Positions 1 through 10,625 of a stretch of DNA of 64,000 bases are shown piece by piece; within the stretch, counting starts at the first letter, position 1; each line of letters starts with the position of its first letter. Made by a program: the position numbers and the translations under genes. Origin of the DNA: Meghimatium bilineatum. Its lineage: Eukaryota > Mollusca > Gastropoda > Stylommatophora > Philomycidae. The notes beneath the pieces were generated by a model that saw nothing but the letters and a program-made list of their open reading frames with translations, was not told where the DNA came from and ran no database searches. Location: positions 10,185,212 through 10,249,211 of the forward strand of contig CM067311.1 of the NCBI GenBank assembly GCA_034231615.1, written 5' to 3'.

Positions 1-75
1 AAGAAGGCCATCTCCAGAGAACTCTTCTATCACTGACGCTGTAAAGCAAAGAAGGGTCACGCCGTATAGATAGAT
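1..75 (+). repeat. LINE 3'-terminal fragment with GATA tail
   Basis: The phrase around ctccagagaactcttctat, then gacgctgtaaagcaaagaag and a tagatagatt tail, recurs at 14117, 14940 and 62740 (+) and around 8111-8190 (-). It matches the 3' end of the RT-bearing LINE at 8090-9103. Confidence 0.75.
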
Positions 76-131
76 TATTCACTTTAAAAAAAATATTAAT
101 TGTATTGCAAGCACCAGATCTTCTATTGCAG

Positions 132-300
132 GAATGGAGTTGGTTGGAACATCCACACGCATGATTGCAGGTATTGTTATGGATATAGCTTGGGCCGTCG
201 GTGCTATGTTGCTTGGTTTTATAGCCTACTTCATCCGAGATTGTGACTACTTACAGTTGGCTGTGTCTTTCCCAGCCTTGCTTCTCTTGTCTTACTGCTG
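132..300 (+). CDS. SLC22 transporter exon (TM5-TM6)
   Basis: Acceptor ttctattgcag ends at 131; donor gtacgt starts at 301. The first two bases finish a codon begun in an exon outside the window, and the last two (TG) join G of the next exon to make Trp. It encodes the MELVG segment and two hydrophobic helices separated by the IRDCDYLQL loop, as in other SLC22 proteins. Confidence 0.92.
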
Positions 301-3300
301 GTACGTTTTTCAATGTCTTGTACTTATGTTACACTAGTTTCCGTATTTTAGTTCAGTTTGCAATGTTGATTTTATTCAGCTAATTTCTAGTATCATTATC
401 TTCATCAACTGAGACACTTTGATCGATTCCATTGTAAAATTATAGTGTTATGGACTGATTGGGAATCATCTTTCAAAAGTGACACCATTTTAACTTTCAG
501 TCTAATATTGGTCATGTACAGAGAGGTTTGTTAAACATTCAGTCTAATATTAAAAATTGCAACGAAGATTCGGACTGAGCGAGTCAGTCAGGTTGTGACC
601 TTTGGTTAACCTTCACGTGACTTTAGGTTAACCTATATTTCTCATTACAATTATTTCTCTGGGATGTTTACTCATTGAGAAAATACATACAATCCATTGT
701 GGCCGGTTTGTGCGTTTGGATGATCGTTCTATTAATGCCTTCCCACCACATCTCCCTATGCAATTAACATATTACTATACATTTTCTCCGAGTAGGCTGC
801 GGTGGTTCCGATTCTGACTCCAATATCTGGTACCTCCGGTAGTCGTTCCTGGTAGCTGAACCTCGGTAGCTGGCTCCGATAACCGGCCGGTGGGTCGCTG
901 ACCCGCGGTGCCGCTGAAATTTTTCTATCTTGCTGTCCTTTCTATTTATATTATTTATATAACCAGGACAACGAACTTCAACGATTTTACTGAAACCCTT
1001 CTATTGGCTGCCCACTCTTCCCGAAGTGGAAAAGACAACTGTCGGAAACTGGCTGGTGCCACGTCTCAGTGGATGGGTAGTCTCTCGAGCTCCTCCCAAT
1101 TAGTGTTCTATTGTGTTCATGTCTGATAACATGGCTGTCCATAGAATAGTCTAGACGTTGTTGTCAGCGAGGATCAGGAGGTTAAGTTGTGCTACATAAG
1201 GTCGAGCGTTATCCTGCTGAACAATCAACCGTCGTGCAGCCAAAATTGAAAGGACGAACAATTTCAGCGCGGTATCTTTCTGAATTATGCGTCCTACAAT
1301 TTACATCAGGTTACTTCTTTCCGTGATTTTGATAACCCCCCCCCCCCCCCCAACCCAATCAGTACACCTCCATCATCAGTGGAGGAGCCTTGTCAACGCT
1401 GTTCTGGGCGTAGCGCTCACGTACTCGGCGGTAAACTCTTCTTGATCTGTCGTGTCACTAGTAAACAAATAATTCATCACTAAACCAAACCTGTCCCCAG
1501 TCATTTACTTCTTCTTCTTCTTCTTCTTTCGTTCACTTGAAACATGTCTATATCTGTAATTCTGTCTCCTTAATAAAACTCACTGTCTTTTGTAGTTCAT
1601 ACAGTGTCCCATAGAGCTTTGATTCCAGTGTTGTTTCCTCTGGCCAATATGTCTGCCTCAGCGTTTCATGCTCAGAACACTCTTGAAGTATATGTTTGGC
1701 ACTCTGGGCTGCCTGTCCACATGTACACATGGCCGTGCTGACAATCTTGAACTTTGTATACATGTGACTGCGGAGTCGGTTGTGTCCTGTTCTGAGACGT
1801 AGAATTATAACTTGTTCTGGTCTGTTCATAATATGATAGTCATCTTGTGTTGGTGTTTGTAGCTTTCTTATTGACTTGATCATCTGTTTTTTCTGATGGT
1901 AGGTGATTGGTATATCTGGCTGGTCTTCGGCAGCACCTTCCTTAGCCAGTTGGTCTGCTTTTTCATTTCCTGGTATTCCACAGTGAGAGGGTATCCACTG
2001 CATGGTTACCCTGTACTGGTAAGACAATTCGCTAAGTAGTTTTTTCAAGTATGTTCGTTTTCCAGACTGGAGAGCTTGAAGCACTGACCTTGCATCTGTC
2101 AGGAATACCACAGGCTGTAGGTCAGAGATGGAGTTCAGCAGTTTTTTTAGCTGCCACACTAATTGCCTGGATTTCAGCATCATAATTATTGCAGAATTTT
2201 CCTGTCGGTGTTCTGATTGTATCTCTAGGCTTGTGTGGATATTCTATATATACACCTGCACCTCCATTCCTCACGGCATTCTGTGCTGACTCATCTGTGT
2301 ATACTCTGACCCATATATCTTGTGGATATTCCTCATCCAGGAAACTGAGGGTGTCTGTCCTTCGCTGCACACTGTTCTGTTCGTCCTCGCTTAGTATTCA
2401 GTCATTGACGATGGTGGTTCGTCCACTGCAGTCGGTTCCGTTGATGCTGGTCCGTAATAAGACCAGGACCTATGAAGGGTATTTTAGCCCAAAGGCCAGC
2501 GTTGTACAGACGGTCGATAACAGCTTCATCTCAAATTCGAAGAGCTGCTGGAATTGACTGGACTGTGGAGGGCGCAGATGCAAATAGTTTCAAAGGGACA
2601 CAGTCGTATGAAGCGGTCTTCCGTTGCCAGTTTGTTGAAATCGCCTCCAATGCGACTAATGGTGCTTCTAACCACATTAAATTGTCTGACCACTACACTT
2701 TGTGATTGTCCAGTCTGTAAGCGTCCAGTGATGATGTATCGTTGTTCTATAGTGAGATGAGTTATACCTGTGCCTTGAACTTTCAACTGGATTTATTCGA
2801 GGACCATCAATCTTTTATAGTCATTTAATAAAATGTTCAGAGAATTGTGTGTTCAGTAAGTTTCACGGGATTCTCATGAACCTGTCACAAATTATTGCGA
2901 AAAAATGGTGTTTTGTCTTCGACCTCTTTCATGACATCACTAATCATGAGGTGAGTACACTTCATGTAACCACGAGAAGCTAATGACCAAGTGGACACAG
3001 TCGATAGGTTAAATGGTATCCAATCAGCGAATATCTTTTATAAAGTTAACTCAAAAAAGTCGCGTTTCTTTTTTGAACAGTATATTTTCAAAAATGAGAG
3101 TAAAGTCTATTTTAATTTGTTGATTATTGATTGATGAAAGTAATTTTAATCACAATTATTTCAAACATTTTCTAAGGTTACTCCCGGAATCACCAAGGTG
3201 GTTATTAGTCCGTGGACAAGATGAAAAAGCAGAGACTATCATCCGTCATATTGCGAAGGTGAATGGTGTGACTATGCCAGAAAAGCTGTTTGATGATATA

Positions 3301-6300
3301 TCAGCTGATGAAACTAAAACACAGGAGTCAATATGGAAGATCTTCACATCGCCAATATTTTTTCTGAGATTGGTAATTTTGTGCTATAATTGGTGAGTTT
3401 TTTCTGAGATTAGTAATTATGTGTTATAATTTGTGAGTTATACATGCAGTTTTCTGTTCCTACTCTTTTGGTGTAGTTTCGTGACCTACAGTTAAATTCT
3501 TTATTGAAAAAAAAGCGAAGACTGAAATGGTTCAGCGACTTAATAAGAATAAAACAATATTGGCCAGCTGCAAGAGCATATAATATGAGAATGGAAACAC
3601 CAAGAGGCAAAGGAAGACCAAGACGAAAGTGGATTGAAGGAGTTATCGACACCGACGTCCAGAGACGTCACAATATTACTTCATATCAAGCTATCAAACT
3701 CGCCATAGTTCGAAAAACGTTCGTCCTTTAATCCTGCAACGCGTAACAGCACAAGCAGTGAAAAGACAATAGAATAGATAGATCCATATAAAATTTGACT
3801 TTAACGGTGATTTTATTGGCTAGTTTTGTGTTGACATTCAATGAAAATCGTAGAGAAAGTAAAATGTGACACTTTATAGGATGATTTACAATCAGACCAG
3901 CAGGTCTTATATTTGTAGTTGGTCAGGGTGTTATTATCCTGTGCTAGAAGTCTTATCTTGCAAACGATATCGTCATTGATAACATCCCTTCAACATCATC
4001 AAGTGTTGTATTCGCAACGACGTTTGGCTACAGCGAACCTCCATCTACCCCTGTCTCTATCCTTGGTGTGCACACTGCTAGACTGTACCCTGTTTATCTT
4101 ACCCTTTTCCTCTCCCACTAGTATCTCTAGTCTTGTTCGTCTTTCTTCAATCTATCTAAAAGTACCTTTGGATTTGTAGAAGGCAAAGGCACCAACAATG
4201 CGATTTATATATTGAGAACACTAATAGAGAGGTCTACAGAGGTAAAAACAGATCTGTACCTCTGTTTTATAGACTACACTAAAGCTTTTGACAAAGTTAA
4301 ACATAGCGAAATTAAACACATGCTAGAGAATCTGAACATTGACAGCAAGGATTTAAGAATAATCAAGAATATGTACTGGCAACAAACAGCAGCAATAAGA
4401 GTAGGAAAGCAATTTGGCCCTTTTCAACAAATAAAACAAGGAGTCAGACAGGGATGCGTGCTTTCACCAGACCTGTTCTCTCTATACAGTGAAAACATAA
4501 TGCGTGCAATAGTAGATATCCCAGGAATATCAGTGGGAGGACATAACATAAATAATTTGAGATATGCGGATGACACTGTTCTGATTGCAAAAAGTGAGGA
4601 AGACCTTCAAAAATTAATTAAAGTAGTAGTCACAGAAAGCAAAGAGAAAGGCCTCTTCCTAAATATCAAGAAAACAGAAGTAATGGTTATTTCAAAGAAA
4701 GAAAATAACACACCTTGCAAGATCATAGTGAATGATATAGTATTAAAACAGGTCCACCAATTCAAATATCTAGGTACAATTATAACAGCAGATGGAAGAA
4801 GTTCAACAGAAATAAGATGCAGAATAGGACAGGCAAAAACAACATTCAGAAAAATGAAAAATATACTGTGTAATATGACCTTGTCATTAGAGGTGAGAAA
4901 GAGAGTTCTGCAGTGCTATATAACCCCTATACTAACATATGGGTGCGAGTCTTTGACAATAAACAAACTGGAAAGTGGGAGATTGGAGGCAACGGAGATG
5001 TGGTTCTACAGAAGAATGCTGAGAATACCATGGACTGCCAGAAAAACTAATGTAGAGGTGTTAAAAGAGTTAAATGCGAAACGGACCTTAATCAACAATA
5101 TAAGAAAAAGGCAATCTTCTTTTTTTTGGCCACTTCATGAGACAGGCAGGTTTAGAGAACATAATCACAACAGGCAAGATTGAAGGCACCAGAGACAGAG
5201 GGCGACAACGTGAGAAAATATTAGACAGTTTGACAACCTGGCACGGCAAAGAAACAACAACGACTTTGATACATAATACTGTGGACAGAGAGCTGTGGAG
5301 AGCCATGACCGCCTACGCCACCCGGCATGGCACCTGATGATGATGATGATCTAAAAGTAAGCTTTTCAACCAAGTCTCGTTTCTTTTAACATGTCCAAAA
5401 GACTTGATTAATTTTTGTAATAAAAATATTAAAAGCACCCTTTTGTTAGTTTTCTTCTCTTTCCGTGCTATCCCTATTCTTCTTTATATCCACGCCTCAA
5501 AGGCATCAATTCTGTTTTCTGACCAAGGTGGGTCCTATACTAGAAGGCTGTGAATACCGTGGTTGAAATCGTGCCTGTTCCAATGTGTTTCTTGCAAAGC
5601 GATTATGTCTCGGCGCTGTATATAAGCTAATCGAGAGTGGTTCTTCGTTGGTTGACGCTTAAATAATTCCAGTACAGAATGCGCATGTGACTACGACACA
5701 TCCTGTCATACTTAAGTTGTTGCATACCTGCCCTAGCTATATGTTCCATCCTATTCCCGTGACTACGTCGGCGATTTGATAGTTGTCTGTGTTTCCGGGA
5801 ACACGTTGATCATGTTATCGCAATGGCCACCAAAGGACTTTCAGCCCTGAGAGTGAAGGCAGCGGCTGACACGAACAATCACAGCTGGTAATCCTGTATG
5901 AGGCTCGTATCCTCCCTGTCATTGAATATGCAGGCGCCACTATCATCGCAAGACGCACACAGATTGAGAGGCTGCAGATAATTCAAAATGAAGCGATGCG
6001 GATCATTTTTGGTTGCACAAGTGACACACCCTGTGTGGCTATGACATTTCTCCTTGATTTTCCGAGCATATCTCAGAATTGATATGTGGCATGTCCGTGC
6101 ATACCTCAGAGTGAGTTCTGGCATATACCACCACCAAATAATGAGCTACCTCATATGAAGGGAAGCAGGTTCAAGAGAGGCAAACGCGGATGGGTCGTGA
6201 CAAGGATACCGTTAAACATACTTGCACCCCAGAAGACATAACGCCTGGCGAGGAATGGATACCAATTCCTACGGTCTTTCAAGGGGCAGTCAAGACCGTC

Positions 6301-9300
6301 ATTATACTCAATAGAGAGTGCAGGAAAAACAGTCCATGAGCGTGGAGGTCAAGGCACTAATTTGCGAGCATACCGATGACACAGATATTGTGATTTACAC
6401 GGACGGGTCGATCATCCGTCACCAACGATACGCATGGACTTTACTGCCAGATCAGAAGGAAGAACAGTACACGAAGCCAGTGGTGCCTTTACCGCACAAC
6501 AAGTAGCCTAACAATGGAAGTATTCACCGTAATGCAGGCACTTTACTGTAATCGCAAGCATATTCCCATGCGTGCATACTAAGTGACTCAATGAATATGA
6601 TTTAGAAAGTCAAAACTAGTGATGTACGTAGGGGATATGTGGAGTAATTAGAGAATACTAAAATGCGGACATCACTACGAACACTCACTCTTATCTTTGT
6701 TCTCTGACACGCGAATGTGGATGGAAGCGAAAGTGCTGACCAATTAGCTATCCTCGCCACCACAACATATGGTTGTTAGCCTATGGACCGAGCAGATACA
6801 CCAACTGTTCTTCATAAGTCTTCACGATCCGAGGATTTTAATATGAATGAGCATGAGGCAATATTGAGAATGTGAAAATTCGGAGCGAGGATAAACGTGG
6901 CCCGTAGAGAATACCTGACACTTATTTCAAATTTAGCAGTGAACCAACATAGAACAGGAACCATCAGACGTTTGCGTAGTAAGAACGAGCAAAGGTACAT
7001 ATGATAATTTTCAAATTCACCGCGCTCTTTGACACTCTACGGGGCTAGCTGAATGACGCATTTCTGCCAAATGGCCCATGTTAGTTGAGCTGCTTTGCGC
7101 AGTCCGCATCCAGACATTTTTACATTATTTATTTTGTATTTTACATACAAAATAATATAACTATTTACGTCAATAAAACTAACGAGGATACAAGACGATG
7201 GGGTGTTATTTTTATTAAGTTTTGAAAGAGACAATCTGTAATTTTAGAACGAGTTATCAGATAGGAATGTCTGGAGAAAATGGCTACAAAATTGAAGGCA
7301 AGAGAGGAGGTAAGTGGGTCTGGGAGAATGATTTTGCTACCCCATAAATGAGACTTCTCCAGCGAGTGTCCTTCCCCCTATCCCTTAGATACGCCTCTGG
7401 TAACATGTAATGTTGTTTTGTTTTTTATTCTATTTTACAGGTTTACAGTTTCTATGGTGGTTTTTGGACTGAGTTTGAATTCAGAAAATCTGTCAGGAAA
7501 TATTTACATCAACTTTGAACTGATGATTCTAGTTGAGATTATTGCGGACATCATCTGTCTGTTAGTTCTCGATCGAGCTGGAAGAAAAATTGTAATTACT
7601 ACATTTATGATCTTAGGAGGATGTGCTTGTCTGTGCACAATCTTCACTGTTTTATTTGCTGGTGATTGTAAGTTTGGTATTATGTATTGCTTTATTTTTA
7701 CACTACGTTCTGCGCTGCTTTTGTGTGTTCTAATGTTTTTAAGATCATTTACATAATTTATACGAATTATTTCAGTATTTATATTTTAAAATATATTGAA
7801 TGAACACAACACTAGAATAATTTATTTTAAACCCATACGCTTAGTAATTACGGAGATAATAGACAATATCGGTGATCAACTATTAATGAACGCACTATAG
7901 AATAATATACATTAAACATTCGTTTTTAATGTGTATGCAACAATTTCTATAACACAAGAGCATATCACGAATAGTGATGGAATGAAAACAAGAACAAATA
8001 GTGATCCACTATCAATTTTCCTTTCAATATTTCTGACAATTAACTTTCTTTCTTTCAACAATCACACTATAATTGACACTATTTCAACCTATTCGCTAAA
8101 CCCTTTGTTGCCTTTTAGCGTCAGGGGTAGAAGAGTTTTATGGAGATGGCCCTTGTGTGTGCTGAGTATATTGTGGAGTTTGTCGCCTATTTTATTTCAG
8201 AGATCCATCGTTTTCGTGGTCGGCCTCTAGGTCGGCCTTCACTGTATCTGTGTAACATAGCTTGCTGTTGTATGCTGTCTGGTGGTAGTCTGCTGATGCG
8301 TGCAAACTATTTTATCTGTTGTCTCTTAATATATTCCAAGATTGGAGTGGTACCGATTCTTTGTTTAATGTATTCATTTCTCACTCTGTCTATAAAAGAT
8401 TTTCCTAGGATTCTGCGCAAGCATGCCATTTCAGCTGTCACACGGTTATGTTTATCTTGTGCTGTCGTTATCCGTGTTTGGTATTGGTAACACATCTTTG
8501 GTAAAATAGTCGTCTTGAATAGTGTTATTTTTGTGTTTAAATCTACATTGTTGTTTCTAAAGATTGGTGTCATTTGTCCTAGGGCTTGGTATGCTTTACT
8601 ACATCTGTTGTATATTTCTATGCTGCTCCTGCCGTCTGTTGTTATATTACTTCCTAGGTGTGTGAATCCTGTCATTTGTTGAAGTCTATTGTTTCCAATA
8701 TATATGTTGGTGTTTCTTTCTGTTCTTCCTATCTTCATTACTTCTGTCTTCTCTATATTTATCCTCATGTTAAAGGTTTGCCATGTTTGATGTAACCTGT
8801 CTATTTGTCTTTGTAGTTGCTTTTCTGATGATTCTACTAGTACTTCAATCAATCAATCAATAAACCCGTAACCCTTCAGGGTCGTAGGGATACCACATTG
8901 GATGCCTCATCACACAGTCCTCCAGCGAATTCTATCCTTAGCGATGCGGATGAGTGTGAAAATACTAGTACTTGTTCGTCTGCAAATAGCAATTCTTTTA
9001 AGTTATTCTTCACATTGTTTTCTTCGGTTGTCTTTGCTACTTTATAAATGTGATCTATGTATGTTATGAACAATAGGGAGGATAGTACACATTCTTGTCT
9101 CACTCCCGAGTGGATTTTAAAATTATCCGATGTACCTGTGCTCGTTCTTACTGCGCATTGACTATTGGCGTATGTTCTATGTTGTATTTTGTATTTTATC
9201 TTGCATTGCGTTCTTTCCCTCTTCTGCCCACCAAGCTGTTATTTTTCATTTCGTGTCTTAATGGTTTTTATATCCGCATATATTTTCTGCTGTTTGTATG

Positions 9301-10594
9301 ATGGCATTATGGAAATATTTCTTGTTTTATGTGCTGGGTGTTTTCTGGTAACTTTGTGAATTATTTGTTTACTTCCATGATATGTTTTGCTCATGACACT
9401 TGCTCATGATTTACCTGGAAAGATTATCATTAACACCAACTCGACATATATTATCTAATGTATTTTGAATGTATTGGGTCGTTCCTTGTTTGTCTGAAAC
9501 TTTTTGTAAAAATATGTTCATTTATGTTTTATTATAACATCATTCTGAAACATTTACTATTTTTGTTATTGTGTCATCATAAATATTTAATTTAAAAATT
9601 ACTATTTCTTAATGCAAATTGCAAATATTTTGTCCTTGCTGTTTTATCTTCAGCTCTTCAGTGGATCACCATTGCACTTGCTTTGGTTGGCAAATGTGGC
9701 GCCTCCGCAGCGTACGCTATTATTTATATTTACTCAGCGGAACTATTTCCAACCGTTTATCGTAACTCTCTCATGGGTGTCATATCAGTATTTTCCAGGG
9801 TAGGAGGCATGATCTGTCCCTATATCGCAGATCTGGTGAGAACAATTAATAGTATGCTTTTTTTTAAAATTTACAGAGTTTTGGCGCAACTACGGATCAC
9901 CTCTTCACTGTGACTCTTGTTCTAGTGTCCAGGTATTACCTAACCTTTGCAGTGTGATTGTAGAAGTTGTAATTAACATTAAAGTATGTTATTTGAAACG
10001 GAATATTAATTTGGCATTAGCATTTACATTAGGGAGGGGGTAAGGTTAGGTTCAGTTATAAGTTAAAATATAAATTCGTTCTAAAAGCTATAATTATAAA
10101 TATGGTTGATATAGTTTGCGTCAGGAGATGTGACGTCACGGCATCCATTTTACGGCCTCACACGCCATTAATTTCATTGGTGCTACACGGAAATCAGTGT
10201 CGTCGGATAGTTAAAAGTGTAAACATTATGTGCTATTTATAGCACAGTGAGGAGTTGATCCGTAGTTTTTTTGACTACAAAGAAAAATGCAGAGTTTTTT
10301 TGTTGTTAATTAAATTGAGCAATATAGCCTAATTATACAATTAGGTAGTATGAGGACCTTTTTTTAAATCAGTAACCATCAGACAAGAGATGTGCCTGGT
10401 CAATTCAACAGGCACATATTTGCTTCGCAACTACAGTCAACACGTTTTCCGTAGTCAGAAAATGTTTTGATTATATTTATAGTCATATATAGAACTATAT
10501 ATCGTGCTCGTGTAGATAACAGTAGAAAATATTCATCAGCAATTGGATATCGACAACGTATATGCCTATATATATACACACACACACACGCACG

Positions 10595-10625
<31 letters not shown>

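Noticed and set aside
908..1126. 72-codon ORF starting with a hydrophobic stretch
   Set aside because: No homology recognised; lies beside the Tc1 relic in the SLC22 intron; likely chance.
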